From Treponema sp. (GTDB lineage Bacteria; Spirochaetota; Spirochaetia; Treponematales; Treponemataceae): a stretch of 64,000 nucleotides of DNA. The translations under genes were made by a program, and so were the position numbers. The notes beneath the pieces were generated by a model. That model was not told the origin of the DNA and did not search any database. It worked only from the letters and a program-made list of their open reading frames with translations. This document shows positions 51,419 to 61,289 of this stretch, one piece after another; position 1 is the first letter of the stretch, and each line of letters starts with the position of its first letter. The stretch lies in NCBI GenBank assembly GCA_017963165.1, contig JAGCTZ010000224.1, positions 1-64,000 on the forward strand, in the 5' to 3' direction.

Positions 51419-52218
51419 TATTTAGCACCTCCTGGAACTACAACACCTGCTGTAGGTTTTGCTGCATCTGGTGTGTTACCAGCTGGTACATCGCGGAAAA
51501 CTCCAAGTGGATAATATGGTTCCATTTGTTCTTTTACCCAGTCTGCTGCAACTGTTGGTGCAACACCCCAGTTTGTAGGACACATGCTTAAAACTTCAAC
51601 AAAACTGTAGCCCTTTCCTTCCTTCTGGTAAGTCAAAGCTTTTTTAATTGCAGCTTTTGTCTGATTAATATGCTTTACATCATAAACAGCACAACGTTCA
51701 ATATATTTTGGTTCTACAAGTGTATTTAAAAGTTCGCACGCTCGAATCGGATATCCTACATCGTTTGCATCACGACCATAAGGACTTGTTTTTGTTACCT
51801 GACCAACAAGAGAAGTTGGAGCCATCTGTCCACCAGTCATTCCGTAAATTGCATTATTTATAAAGATAACTGTAATGTTTTCTCCACGGTTTGCAGCATG
51901 AACAGTTTCGCCCATACCAATTGCAAGAAGGTCTCCGTCTCCCTGATAACTTATTACAACCTTATCTGGATGAACGCGTTTCATTCCGGTTGCAACAGCA
52001 GGAGCACGACCATGAGCAGCCTCACAGGAATCTACATTAATATAGTTGTATGCATAAACTGCACAACCTACAGGAGCAACAAGAAGGACATCACTCTGAA
52101 TATTTAATTCATCAATTACCTGAGCAATGAGCTTATGAACAATTCCATGTCCACAACCACCGCAGTAATGAGTCTTTACATCTTTCATTGATTTAGGAAA
52201 TTCATATTTCTTAGACAT
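51418..52218 (-). CDS. 2-oxoacid:ferredoxin oxidoreductase, beta (TPP) subunit
   Basis: A 266-residue thiamine-diphosphate subunit. CGGCGHGIVHKLIAQVIDEL near residue 18 and the TPP/Mg motif GDGDLLAIGMGETVHAANR near residue 92, closing with FINNAIYGMTGGQ. It pairs with the alpha subunit to decarboxylate a 2-oxoacid to the acyl-CoA with ferredoxin as acceptor, and can run in the carboxylating direction. It overlaps alpha by 8 bases and gamma by one. Confidence 0.92.
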   Translation of the reverse strand: MSKKYEFPKSMKDVKTHYCGGCGHGIVHKLIAQVIDELNIQSDVLLVAPVGCAVYAYNYINVDSCEAAHGRAPAVATGMKRVHPDKVVISYQGDGDLLAIGMGETVHAANRGENITVIFINNAIYGMTGGQMAPTSLVGQVTKTSPYGRDANDVGYPIRACELLNTLVEPKYIERCAVYDVKHINQTKAAIKKALTYQKEGKGYSFVEVLSMCPTNWGVAPTVAADWVKEQMEPYYPLGVFRDVPAGNTPDAAKPTAGVVVPGGAK

Positions 52219-53269
52219 AGCTTTTTACCTTCTCAATAATTGCATCTACTTTAGGAATAATTCCACCTGGTTCACCGTAGAATTCAACATCACTAACTTT
52301 ATGTCCGCTGTAAAGTTTTACATCCTGAACCATCTGTCCCATAGACATTTCTACAGTAAGGATTTTTTTTGCATTTGCACATGCTGCTTCAAGCTCCTTC
52401 TGTGGGAACGGCCACAAAGTAATTGGTCTGAAAAGTCCGGCTTTAATTCCCTGTTCGCGAAGCATTTTAACTGCTTTTTTACATACACGTGCTGCAGTAC
52501 CGTAGCCTGTAAGAACTACTTCTGCATCATCACACATATATGTTTCGCTCATTGTTTCATTAGCCTGAATACGGTCATAATTTTCAAAAAGCTCTTTTGT
52601 ATGTTTGTTTAAGTCGTAATCATCACCATTCAAACGTAAAGATAAAGCAATATTATTTTCTCTGTCTGGAGTTCGTCCTGTAAGAGCCCAAGGCTTTGAA
52701 GGAAATTCTGTAACATATTCAGGAAGAATACATGGTTCACTCATTTGTCCAAGATATCCGTCACCAAGAATCATACATACTACTCGATATTTATCTGCAA
52801 TTTCAAATGCTTTTACAGTACAGTCAGCCATTTCCTGAACAGTACCAGGTGCAATAACAACAACATGATAGTCTCCGTTACCACCGCCTCTTGTTGCCTG
52901 AAAGTAATCTCCCTGAGCACCACTGATATTTCCAAGACCAGGACCACCACGCATCATGTTTACAATTACGGCTGGAAGCTGGGCACCAGAAAGGTAAGAA
53001 ATACCTTCCTGTTTAAGAGAAATTCCAGGTGAAGATGAAGAAGTCATTGCGCGGGCACCAGCGGCACTTGCACCCATAACCATATTTATAGCGGCAAGCT
53101 CACTTTCTGCCTGAAGGAAAGTTCCCTTTTCTTCGGGTAAACGTTTTGCCATATAAGCCGGAATTTCATTTTGTGGAGTAATTGGATAAGCAAAATAAAA
53201 GCGGCAGCCTGCACGGATTGCAGCTTCACCAATTGCTTCGTTTCCTTTCATTAAAACTTTTTTACTCAT
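52211..53269 (-). CDS. vorB: 2-oxoacid:ferredoxin oxidoreductase, alpha subunit (VorB-like)
   Basis: A 352-residue alpha subunit with GNEAIGEAAIRAGCRFYFAYPITPQNEIP near residue 9 and a domain II ending KVDAIIEKVKSY. The order small ferredoxin, alpha, beta, gamma and the sequence style resemble the VorB group annotated as 3-methyl-2-oxobutanoate:ferredoxin oxidoreductase. Preference for branched-chain 2-oxoacids is therefore likely, but 2-oxoglutarate or aryl-pyruvates cannot be excluded. Hence the symbol is tentative. Confidence 0.85.
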   Translation of the reverse strand: MSKKVLMKGNEAIGEAAIRAGCRFYFAYPITPQNEIPAYMAKRLPEEKGTFLQAESELAAINMVMGASAAGARAMTSSSSPGISLKQEGISYLSGAQLPAVIVNMMRGGPGLGNISGAQGDYFQATRGGGNGDYHVVVIAPGTVQEMADCTVKAFEIADKYRVVCMILGDGYLGQMSEPCILPEYVTEFPSKPWALTGRTPDRENNIALSLRLNGDDYDLNKHTKELFENYDRIQANETMSETYMCDDAEVVLTGYGTAARVCKKAVKMLREQGIKAGLFRPITLWPFPQKELEAACANAKKILTVEMSMGQMVQDVKLYSGHKVSDVEFYGEPGGIIPKVDAIIEKVKSYV

Positions 53270-53271
53270 AT

Positions 53272-53484
53272 CTACTCTGCCTCAATTTCAATAACGCAAT
53301 CAGGACACATAGTTGCACAGAAAGCGCAGGCAATACAGTTTGCCTCATCAATACAAACAGGATAATGAACACCCTGACTATTAGTTTCTTTTGACATTTC
53401 AAGGATTTTTTTAGGACAAACGCGAAGACATAACTCACAGCCTTTACAGCGTTCTGAATTGATTAAAGGTTTTCCTTTAGCCAT
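53272..53484 (-). CDS. Delta (ferredoxin) subunit of the 2-oxoacid oxidoreductase
   Basis: A 70-residue 2[4Fe-4S] ferredoxin with CKGCELCLRVCPKKI and CIACAFCATMCPDC. It carries electrons between the TPP subunit and cellular ferredoxin. First gene of the operon, 2 bases before the alpha subunit. TTTGGAGAAATT precedes the ATG, and a promoter with -35 TTGTCA and -10 TATATT lies upstream. Confidence 0.92.
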   Translation of the reverse strand: MAKGKPLINSERCKGCELCLRVCPKKILEMSKETNSQGVHYPVCIDEANCIACAFCATMCPDCVIEIEAE

Positions 53485-53513
53485 AATTTCTCCAAAAAAG
53501 TGTGATTGATTAT

Positions 53514-53567
53514 AATATAAAGTAAAATTTAAATATTGACAATAGAAAAACTTAAATAATATTAAAG
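53514..53567 (-). promoter_or_regulatory. vor promoter with box shared with ligase operon
   Basis: -35 TTGTCA (53542-53537), 17-base spacer, -10 TATATT (53519-53514), 29 bases before ATG 53484. The 28-base box 53540-53567, starting on the -35, is almost identical to 45727-45753. Its centre, CTTAAATAATATTAAAG, is an imperfect palindrome suited to a dimeric regulator. Confidence 0.65.
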
Positions 53568-53590
53568 TTTTTTATTATTATTAAACAGTA

Positions 53591-54304
53591 TTAACATCCA
53601 AACCACTGTGCTGCTGTCTGATCCGCTAACTGAAGAAGTATTACAAGTGGATTTTCCAGAAAGTTTGAATAGTTATATGATTCGCTGTCTGAAAGATCAG
53701 AAAAGCCCATATGACGGCTTACTGCTTCCATTACCATACGATTGTTAATCATAGAAGGCATTATTTTAAGCATCATAAGAACAGATTCGTTTCCATGTCC
53801 AAGATTGCGATTTTCTGATTTTGTTTTGTAGAAAGGTTGTTTTACCCAGTTACCGGAAATATCTTTTGTGTTTCGATATTCAACTCCATAAAATCCTGTT
53901 TTACAAAAATCATGAACAAGTGCGGAAACAAAAATATCTTTTGCAGTTAATATATATTTTTCGGCACCAGGGCTTGTAAAAAAGTTATCAAGTACCGGTT
54001 TTGCGAATTCAAGAGCTTGTTTTATAACCATTACAGTATGAAGACTTAAACCACCTTTAAAGTTACCGTGAAATTTAGTAGAAGCAGGTGCAATCCAGAA
54101 ATCTGTTGAATCAAGCCAGTCCTTTAAGGCTGCAGTTTCCATCGGATCCTTCATTATATAATCAATCATATTAAGAATTGCTGGTTTTACATTCTCTATT
54201 GTGTTTGTTCCATCTGCATGTAATGGTGAATATTCCTTGTAAATATCAAGTAATTCATATACATCTGTGAATAGTTCATTCTTCTGTTCGTCTGTCATTT
54301 TCAA
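53591..54304 (-). CDS. HD-domain phosphohydrolase-like protein
   Basis: A 237-residue protein with the HD metal-site pattern: His in LSLHTVMV near residue 90, HD in SALVHDFCKTG near residue 130, further His in LGHGNESV and RHMGF, and a final Asp in LLQLADQTAA. The substrate is unknown; nucleotides or signalling nucleotides are usual. It overlaps the OmpA-like gene by 4 bases. Confidence 0.75.
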   Translation of the reverse strand: MKMTDEQKNELFTDVYELLDIYKEYSPLHADGTNTIENVKPAILNMIDYIMKDPMETAALKDWLDSTDFWIAPASTKFHGNFKGGLSLHTVMVIKQALEFAKPVLDNFFTSPGAEKYILTAKDIFVSALVHDFCKTGFYGVEYRNTKDISGNWVKQPFYKTKSENRNLGHGNESVLMMLKIMPSMINNRMVMEAVSRHMGFSDLSDSESYNYSNFLENPLVILLQLADQTAAQWFGC

Positions 54305-55494
54305 TTCCTTTTATTAGTTAATATTGTAATTTCTACTCGTCTGTTTCTTGCACGGCCTTCCGGTGTATCATTATCGGCAACAGGTTTTGTGCCACCGCTT
54401 CCTTTTGTTATAAATTTATCTTTTGGGACGCCTCTTGCTGTAAGCTCTTTGACAATTGTATGAGCACGTTCCAGAGAAAGTCCCATTTCATCAGATTCAT
54501 CGCCTACTCTTGCTGTATGTCCCTCTATAAGAATCTGATTTTTTGGAACCTTTTTCAAAAGTGATGCTATCTGATCTAATCTTTCTTTTTCGTCAGGTAA
54601 AAGCTCAGGACTATTAGCATAAAATTGTAAATCATTTATAACAAGCATCAAGCCTGCATCAGTATCTTTATAATCTATATCTGTTTCTTGTACAAGTCTA
54701 TTTATTACAGGCATTATTTCCTGTGTATCAACTGCACTTGGATATTCTGTAAACAAGGAAATTGTTCCCTTATATGCAATTTTGTTTCCAGATTTATAAG
54801 TGAACAATTCATCTACCTGGTCTCTTATAAGTAAAGCTGCTCCAGTTTCTTTATCAAGATAAATTACTGCGTCATGTTTTCCGGATGCAGTTATTAACTC
54901 AGGGTCTCCATCTAAATCAATATATTTTGTATTTGTTCCGTAGCGTGTAGCCCATTGAGCTTTTATTAAATAAACTTCCCGTTCATTAAAAATCTGATCT
55001 CCTGAATATGTATATTGGACATAAATAGGCATTCGGGTTATTTTTCCTTCGCCTGTAGGATCAACTGCCCGTTCTGCTTTTGCGCTCCATATATCTCCTT
55101 TTTTTATTTCTTTTTGCGGATAAGATGGAAAGCTTCTGAAGGATGGATATCCATTATCTTCAAACATTTCCATTTCTCCCTGTTCATTTATCGAAAAAAT
55201 TGAAAGTATTGAATCATGAATTCCTTCATCTAATGCAATTGCAGAACGTTTTGTATCCTGTTCTACATAAAAATCACCTTCATATAGTTTTGCACCATTA
55301 GAATACGTTGGAACAATAAAGGATTTTACTTCGCGACTTAAAAGTCCTGTATATTTATTATTATCATAACGTCTTAAATCTGTGCGCTCAGTAAGGATAT
55401 AATTTTCTGACCCAGAATATTCCAGAATTGTAGATTGAGGAAAAACTAAAAAAGTAGAAAAAAATAGAATAAAAAGAGAAAATGCCTTTTTCAA
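54301..55494 (-). CDS. OmpA-family peptidoglycan-binding envelope protein
   Basis: A 397-residue protein with a signal peptide (MKKAFSLFILFFSTFLVFPQ). A 230-residue beta-rich N-terminal domain precedes an OmpA C-terminal domain (about 285-395) with ILIEGHTARVGDESDEMGLSLERA and the final GRARNRRVEITIL. The diaminopimelate/ornithine-binding residues (Asp and Arg in ERA and NRRVE) are present. The layout resembles the single OmpA-domain protein known in Treponema. It overlaps the LUD gene by 4 bases. Confidence 0.87.
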   Translation of the reverse strand: MKKAFSLFILFFSTFLVFPQSTILEYSGSENYILTERTDLRRYDNNKYTGLLSREVKSFIVPTYSNGAKLYEGDFYVEQDTKRSAIALDEGIHDSILSIFSINEQGEMEMFEDNGYPSFRSFPSYPQKEIKKGDIWSAKAERAVDPTGEGKITRMPIYVQYTYSGDQIFNEREVYLIKAQWATRYGTNTKYIDLDGDPELITASGKHDAVIYLDKETGAALLIRDQVDELFTYKSGNKIAYKGTISLFTEYPSAVDTQEIMPVINRLVQETDIDYKDTDAGLMLVINDLQFYANSPELLPDEKERLDQIASLLKKVPKNQILIEGHTARVGDESDEMGLSLERAHTIVKELTARGVPKDKFITKGSGGTKPVADNDTPEGRARNRRVEITILTNKRN

Positions 55495-56129
55495 ATTCCC
55501 AGCTCTTCGCCAATCAGAACAACTTTAATACGTCCTGCCGGCTTGCAGATTCTTGTTTCGACAAATTGTGCACAAATAGTAGAACCAGAAAGACAATCAG
55601 CACACTCACCTATTTTTTTACATGGTGTATCAATGTCGAATCGCTGGGCATTGGCTGGAGCGGCGTAACCACGAACTCTTTTATAGGCAGCATCCATATC
55701 CTGTACAACTTTATTCATTCCTGCAATAACAATTATATTTTCAGGACCATAACATAAGGCTGCTACACGATTTCCTTTTCCGTCTATATTAAAAAGTTCG
55801 CCTTTTTCTGTAATTGCATTACTGCTCATAATAAAAGAACCACAGTTCAAAGCTTTATGCATTAAGGCTTCACGATCTTCGGCTGTAGAAGCAGTATCTC
55901 TATCTATAAGAGTATAACCTTCGTCAATGAACTTTTCTTTAAGGCCAAGCTCATCCATTGTCATACAACCGCCCCAGGAAATTGAATGACTCTTGGGTAT
56001 AATTTCCAGAATCTTTTCTACGGCAGCGGCTTTATCGGATACATAGTAAGCTTCAAAATGACGTTTTTTTAAGGCTTCAGCAACTACAGGACCTTTTTTG
56101 TCAAAAAGCTTTTTTACAGGTTCTACCAT
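55491..56129 (-). CDS. LUD-domain (LutC-like) protein
   Basis: A 212-residue protein of the LUD (DUF162) family with SHSISWGGCMTMDELGL and the characteristic final region RICKPAGRIKVVLIGEELG. It carries Cys in ECADCLSGSTICAQF near 170-182. LutC-type proteins take part in lactate oxidation in other bacteria, but the lutA and lutB partners are absent here, so the role is uncertain. AGGAG precedes the ATG. It follows the chemoreceptor by 2 bases. Confidence 0.78.
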   Translation of the reverse strand: MVEPVKKLFDKKGPVVAEALKKRHFEAYYVSDKAAAVEKILEIIPKSHSISWGGCMTMDELGLKEKFIDEGYTLIDRDTASTAEDREALMHKALNCGSFIMSSNAITEKGELFNIDGKGNRVAALCYGPENIIVIAGMNKVVQDMDAAYKRVRGYAAPANAQRFDIDTPCKKIGECADCLSGSTICAQFVETRICKPAGRIKVVLIGEELGI

Positions 56130-56131
56130 TA

Positions 56132-58036
56132 TTAATTCTCCTGATTAAGTTTAAATGATTTAAGCTCATCAAGAAGTCCAGTTACGCTTTGTTTTGTACT
56201 ATTTGTAGATGATGTTGTTACGGCAACAGCATCAGAAATATGCTGAGAGAAATCATTTATCTGGTTCATAGAAGTACTGATGTTCTGAGTAACTTCTGAA
56301 AGATTCTGCATTTCTTTAAGAATCTGTTCACCACCAATAAGCATTTCTGCGGAACCATTCTTTACTTCTGTAGTTGAATCACTGATTGCACGCATTGCTT
56401 CAAGAACCTGCTGGTTACCACTATTCTGTTCTTCCATTGCATTTGCAATTACAGATTCCTGCTGACGTACCTTCTGGCTAAGATCATAAATGTTTTCAAA
56501 AGCAACCTTTACATGTCCAATATCAACTGTAATATGAGAAATTGCTTCTGAAAGTGAATGCAGATTTTCATCAATAGCTTTAGATTGAGAACTTGACTGT
56601 TCTGCAAGTTTACGAATTTCTTCGGCAACAACAGCAAAACCTTTTCCTGCTTCACCGGCGTGTGCAGACTCAATTGCGGCATTCATGGCAAGAAGATTTG
56701 TTCGGCTGGCAATATTCTGAATAATGCTTGATGCCTGTAAAATACCTGCTGACTGTTGAAGAACACCTTCAGCTGTATCAACTGCAATCTTAACCTGCTG
56801 CTGACCTTTATCAGATGCTTCAGAAAGCTGAGCAACAACTTCACTGTTCTTTTCAAGAATCTGAGATACAGAAGCAATATTTGCAACCATTTCTTCTACG
56901 GCTGCAGAAGATTGTGTAACTCCTGCTGCCTGTGCTTCAATAGAATTATTAAGCGAACGAATATTTCCCATAATCTGTTCGATAGAAGAATTTGACTCTT
57001 CTACACCGGCAGACTGATTTTCAATTTCGGCTTTAATACTTTGAATTGATTCAACAATATTTGTAACGTTTGTCCTTGTTGAATCCATATTTGATACAAG
57101 ATCATCAGATTCAGAAGAAGTACGCTTTGCAGATTGCTCAAAAATAGACAGAATGCGGTTTGATTTATTCTTTAATTCGTTTATAGCAAGAATAATAAGA
57201 CCAAGTTCACTGCGGTTTGTAGCCCACTGATCTTCTACTGTGTAATCATTATTAGTAAGCGAGTCTGTTACTTTATTGATTCTTCTTAAACACTCTTTAA
57301 TATCATCTGTAAGCAGCATGTTTACTGCAACAAAGTATATAAGAGAATATACAACAATAGGCATAAGGCGCTTGTAAACAGATTGTGTCCCTTCCTGTAA
57401 GGTAAGAGGATTTAAAGTTACAAAGATAAGGAACATACAACCCATAACACCAAAAGACATTGTAAGAACGTTACGCTGAATCAAATTAAGTGGAAGTTGT
57501 TTTTTTGTAAATGGAATATCGCGTAAACGAGGTTCAACAACACGAACCTGAAGTACATAGAACAAAAGACCAATATCAAACAAGGCGCCAAGAAGAACCA
57601 TGTAAATAAAAATTGTAGGATTATGGCCCATAAAAGCGCGTAATTGAATATTATTCTTTTTTAAGAAGAGTACAATTGCTGTAGCCTGAATAACCTGTAA
57701 AAGAATTGGAATAGCAATATTACCTAAAGCGGAAATCTTAATATTTCTATTTATTATTGCACAGGATTCTGGAGAACCATCATATTTTCTAAGATAACTT
57801 CTTTCCCAGAAAGCCATTGCAAAAGCAGCAACGAATGTTAATACTGTATTAAAGTTAATTATAGGATTTGTAAAAATAAGTCCAAATTCTTCAAGACTAA
57901 AAAGATCAGTCAGCAGACCCACAGGAGTTAACAAAAGAAAAGGTGAAATATAAACCATGATAATATGAAAATACGCATACCATGGCAGCCAGATGCCGGG
58001 TCTATTGGCTTTTCTATTGATTTTTGCTTTGGACAT
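56132..58036 (-). CDS. Methyl-accepting chemotaxis protein
   Basis: A 634-residue chemoreceptor with six to seven hydrophobic segments in the first 255 residues, a HAMP-like linker ([20 protein letters not shown]), a coiled coil and the conserved tip [40 protein letters not shown] near residue 460. It has the same layout as the receptor at 39606. AGGAG precedes the ATG. Confidence 0.93.
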   Translation of the reverse strand: MSKAKINRKANRPGIWLPWYAYFHIIMVYISPFLLLTPVGLLTDLFSLEEFGLIFTNPIINFNTVLTFVAAFAMAFWERSYLRKYDGSPESCAIINRNIKISALGNIAIPILLQVIQATAIVLFLKKNNIQLRAFMGHNPTIFIYMVLLGALFDIGLLFYVLQVRVVEPRLRDIPFTKKQLPLNLIQRNVLTMSFGVMGCMFLIFVTLNPLTLQEGTQSVYKRLMPIVVYSLIYFVAVNMLLTDDIKECLRRINKVTDSLTNNDYTVEDQWATNRSELGLIILAINELKNKSNRILSIFEQSAKRTSSESDDLVSNMDSTRTNVTNIVESIQSIKAEIENQSAGVEESNSSIEQIMGNIRSLNNSIEAQAAGVTQSSAAVEEMVANIASVSQILEKNSEVVAQLSEASDKGQQQVKIAVDTAEGVLQQSAGILQASSIIQNIASRTNLLAMNAAIESAHAGEAGKGFAVVAEEIRKLAEQSSSQSKAIDENLHSLSEAISHITVDIGHVKVAFENIYDLSQKVRQQESVIANAMEEQNSGNQQVLEAMRAISDSTTEVKNGSAEMLIGGEQILKEMQNLSEVTQNISTSMNQINDFSQHISDAVAVTTSSTNSTKQSVTGLLDELKSFKLNQEN

Positions 58037-58202
58037 AAAAAACTCCTGTGTTAAAAAAATTGATAATTTATACTTTTCAATTTATCGGAAAATTAACCGG
58101 AACTTTTTATTCTTCCTTTAATTTTATCATAGAAAATCTTATATGTGAAGTAAAATATTTTTAGTTAAAATTATTTTATTTAAATATTTTTAATTTTTTT
58201 AC

Positions 58203-58230
58203 TTGACACTTATGATTTATATATTAAAAT
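58203..58230 (+). promoter_or_regulatory. lipoprotein promoter, leaderless arrangement
   Basis: TTGACA (58203-58208), 16-base spacer, TAAAAT (58225-58230), 7 bases to ATG 58238, no ribosome site. Confidence 0.6.
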
Positions 58231-58237
58231 TTGTATT

Positions 58238-59119
58238 ATGAAAAAAATATTAATTTCAATAATGATTGCCTTGACCTTCTTAGTGTCTTGTGCAACAACA
58301 AAACCTATTAAAGCAGATACTCTTGATTCTGATGTATTTGTAGTTAATCGTATTGTCCTTAATTCAGGAACAATTCAGCCAACAGACGAAGAACTTGTTC
58401 AGATTTTCCAACAGTTACCTTACTCCGAGCTTTGTGATTATGTAGAAGAAAAAACAGGCCTTGTTCTTGATATGTATTATTTTGATAAGGAAGCTGTTGC
58501 AGGAAATATTGAATATACAGTTGTCTGTGATGCCGAAACAGATGAAATACTGGAAGAACTCCCTGAATGGGAATTAAATATTGAACTTGATGAAGAAGAA
58601 ACTCAATTCTGTGACCTTTATTTTACTATTGATCCGCCAGATGGCTATTTAGTTGCAAAAGCCGTAATGCATACAACTCAGACAATTCCGTCTGAAAAAG
58701 AAGGCAAAGAAGACAAAATTGTTGAATATAGAACCTCATGCAGCCAGACCTTCAAGAAATGGACATTCAAGAATATTTTTGTTGACCAGCGCTCTTGTGC
58801 ACAGCTTAAATTCCACAAAAATATAGAACCAATCTTTATAGAAAATGAACTTTATTCAGTTTATGCAGTTTTGAATCAGACAGATGACGGCTACATCAAT
58901 GTAAATATCAATACACCAATTGAAATTCGTTGTAATATAAATGATCCGGGAAATCTGTTCTTCTCGCCTGCACAGATTTACAATAAAGCTTATAAAGGAA
59001 CGTTTAAACCAGGCAAAAAGTATATACTTAAATACCGCCTTAAGAGACGTTCACCAGATTCAAATAACTGGATAGTACTTTATACTGTAAAGGAAATAAA
59101 ACCAAAACTTACAAAATAG
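58238..59119 (+). CDS. Lipoprotein, function unknown
   Basis: A 293-residue protein with a lipoprotein signal (MKKILISIMIALTFLVSCAT) and lipobox LVSC, Cys18. The mature part is acidic in the middle (EETQFCDLYF region) and ends in basic strands (ILKYRLKRR). No recognised family. The promoter directly precedes the ATG and a bidirectional terminator follows, so it is a single-gene unit. Confidence 0.7.
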   Translation: MKKILISIMIALTFLVSCATTKPIKADTLDSDVFVVNRIVLNSGTIQPTDEELVQIFQQLPYSELCDYVEEKTGLVLDMYYFDKEAVAGNIEYTVVCDAETDEILEELPEWELNIELDEEETQFCDLYFTIDPPDGYLVAKAVMHTTQTIPSEKEGKEDKIVEYRTSCSQTFKKWTFKNIFVDQRSCAQLKFHKNIEPIFIENELYSVYAVLNQTDDGYINVNINTPIEIRCNINDPGNLFFSPAQIYNKAYKGTFKPGKKYILKYRLKRRSPDSNNWIVLYTVKEIKPKLTK

Positions 59120-59136
59120 AAATAAACTTATTAATG

Positions 59137-59187
59137 AAAAAATACTCTCGCGGAGTTCAAATTTTATTCCGTCGAGAGTATTTTTTT
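59137..59187. terminator. bidirectional terminator
   Basis: AAAAAATACTCTCG (59137-59150) pairs with CGAGAGTATTTTTT (from 59173). Inner GGA/TCC extends the stem. It serves the lipoprotein gene and the convergent GH57-like gene. Confidence 0.85.
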
Positions 59188-59217
59188 CAAATTTTTTAGG
59201 ACAAATCCCAAAATATA

Positions 59218-61203
59218 TTAAATCTTCTTTTCTTTCTTTACAGAATTTATCGTAAAATTGATTGTTTTTTCTGTTTCTTTGCCGCTTTCAATATCAATAT
59301 CCCAGAACAACGTTGAGACAAATGTTGCAGCACAGGTTTTTAATTCATTTTTTGTAAAATCAGGACGTCTGAAAATCAAAGGCTGATAAAAATATCCGCA
59401 GTTTTCATTTGGTTCAAAGCTGAATGCAACACCTTTTGATGTATCTGTAAGTCTTGCAGCTTCGACTCCAAGTAATTTTGTTTTATTATTCAAAAGCTGG
59501 CTCGATTTTTTCTGATCTGCAACTTCAATATTAAAATAATTAACTGTATTATTTTCAAAATTTACATCTGCAAAGTTTGATTCAACAGCCAATTTAAGCT
59601 TCATTTGTTTAGGACTTTCATTTTTTAATATATATTGAACAGTCATTCCGTTAGAATTAAAAATATATTTTTTTCTTAGACTAACTTTTTGATGTGTAGG
59701 TTTATATTCTGCTTCTGCAATTAAAGAAAGCTCTCTACGGCTCGAAGAAAATTTGACTTCCCTATAATAGATTCGTGAGAAAACGCCATCACCTGCTGAC
59801 TGATCATTTATATATCTTTCAAACTGTTCTTCGCTGAAAAGATGATCTATAAAGATTCCTCTTTTGTATTCATCCTCTACACCATCAAATTCAAAAACAC
59901 GCGAAAGATTATCTGCATAATTACCGCAGTTTTTCATTACATCAAGCTCTTGAATTGCACCACCTAAAAGACTTACATAGGCAAAATAATTCTGCATTCT
60001 ACACACATATTCATTTATTCCATCATTTGTATAATCAAATCGTGTTACAGTTTCGTTAATTTTTCCGTCATCAGTAAGGAATTTATCTGCAGTAATAAGA
60101 CATCTATAAGCATCTTGTCTTAATTTTGTATTTGTAAAAGGTCCATCCAAAGTACATAAAACGGCACTTCCGTTCTGGGCTTCAAGAAGCTTTTCTCTGG
60201 CAGCTTTTTTTCTCATCTTATCATTTTTATATTGATTTATGAGCATTGTCATATATGTAATTCTGTTATAAAGATTTAAACAACTGTCATAAAAATCCAT
60301 GAAATCATAGACATTGTTAGGGTATCCAGATTTAGCTTTATTTCGTAAAGAAGAACGGCACCAGTTATCAAGAGTACTTGCCATTGCTGTAGGAATAAAT
60401 GCAGGAACCTTCATATTTTGAAGCTTTCTGTATTCATCAATTATTCCAGTCTTTAGTCTTGAATCTGGATTCTTTACAAGGTAATCATCAAACTGTTCAA
60501 ACCATTTAGCTTCTACAAGCTTAAGAACAACCTGAAAATTCATACTGATAACAACAACCTTATCAGGTGTGATTTGAATATATTCATCAAGACGTTCAGT
60601 TTTTTCGACAGTTTTTATAATATTTTTTGCAAAGTTTTCGCAGGATAGTTCTGGTTCAGGGATAAATTCATTGTAATAAGGAAAAACTTCTACAGATTTT
60701 CCAAGATTATTCATAATATAATAAAGGAAAGTTCTTTTATGCTCTGGAATAGAACAGCTGTCTAAAAGTGTATATTCAATTCCGCACGTCTGAAGATTAT
60801 TTACCATAGAAGAATCCCAGATATCTGCAAACATTGTAATTCCACGAGGTCTTTTACCAATTGTCTGACGGATTTCTGTGGAAAGCATGTCTATTTGAGT
60901 ATTCCTGTCAACCGGGAAAAGTAACGGTAAAACAGGCGCATAATAACCACCACCCAGAATTTCTATTTGTTCGCGTTCAACAAGCTCTTTAAGAATTGTA
61001 AAAAATTCGTTTCGTTTTTTCTTGTAATAAACTAATTGAGGACCTGTAAAAGAAAATGAAAATTTAAAAGAAGGATGTGAATATAAAAATTTAATTAATG
61101 GTTTGTAAACAGACTGATATAATCTGTCATATTCATCCTGTGAATCGGAACTGACAGCTACAGATCTGAAATTGAAGCAAACGTATATTGAATTCATATC
61201 CAC
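59218..61203 (-). CDS. GH57-like (4-alpha-glucanotransferase type) protein without catalytic residues
   Basis: A 661-residue protein. Residues 1-290 follow the GH57 alpha-glucanotransferase/amylase barrel, with EILGGGYYAPVLPLLFPVDR near 80-100 and GIEYTLLDS near 141, and the C-terminal half matches the beta-rich domain of that group. The nucleophile motif (normally T/A-E-R-V-W) reads FADIW at 125-129, with Ala126 at the Glu position. The DGEKFG segment carrying the acid Asp is replaced by SMNFQVV (near 220-226). It is probably a non-hydrolytic relative. The start is GTG 61203; ATG 61197 is an alternative, with AGGTGG upstream. Confidence 0.72.
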   Translation of the reverse strand: MDMNSIYVCFNFRSVAVSSDSQDEYDRLYQSVYKPLIKFLYSHPSFKFSFSFTGPQLVYYKKKRNEFFTILKELVEREQIEILGGGYYAPVLPLLFPVDRNTQIDMLSTEIRQTIGKRPRGITMFADIWDSSMVNNLQTCGIEYTLLDSCSIPEHKRTFLYYIMNNLGKSVEVFPYYNEFIPEPELSCENFAKNIIKTVEKTERLDEYIQITPDKVVVISMNFQVVLKLVEAKWFEQFDDYLVKNPDSRLKTGIIDEYRKLQNMKVPAFIPTAMASTLDNWCRSSLRNKAKSGYPNNVYDFMDFYDSCLNLYNRITYMTMLINQYKNDKMRKKAAREKLLEAQNGSAVLCTLDGPFTNTKLRQDAYRCLITADKFLTDDGKINETVTRFDYTNDGINEYVCRMQNYFAYVSLLGGAIQELDVMKNCGNYADNLSRVFEFDGVEDEYKRGIFIDHLFSEEQFERYINDQSAGDGVFSRIYYREVKFSSSRRELSLIAEAEYKPTHQKVSLRKKYIFNSNGMTVQYILKNESPKQMKLKLAVESNFADVNFENNTVNYFNIEVADQKKSSQLLNNKTKLLGVEAARLTDTSKGVAFSFEPNENCGYFYQPLIFRRPDFTKNELKTCAATFVSTLFWDIDIESGKETEKTINFTINSVKKEKKI

Positions 61204-61289
61204 CTATACGGCTTCCCACCCTTACTGCCGTGACTTTCTCCTAATACAATTTTTTATATATTTTTAAGCCTGTTCCCCTTTTACAGTCC

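Noticed and set aside
53591..54304. HD-GYP phosphodiesterase
   Set aside because: HD residues are present but the GYP motif is not, so it is listed only as a general HD protein.
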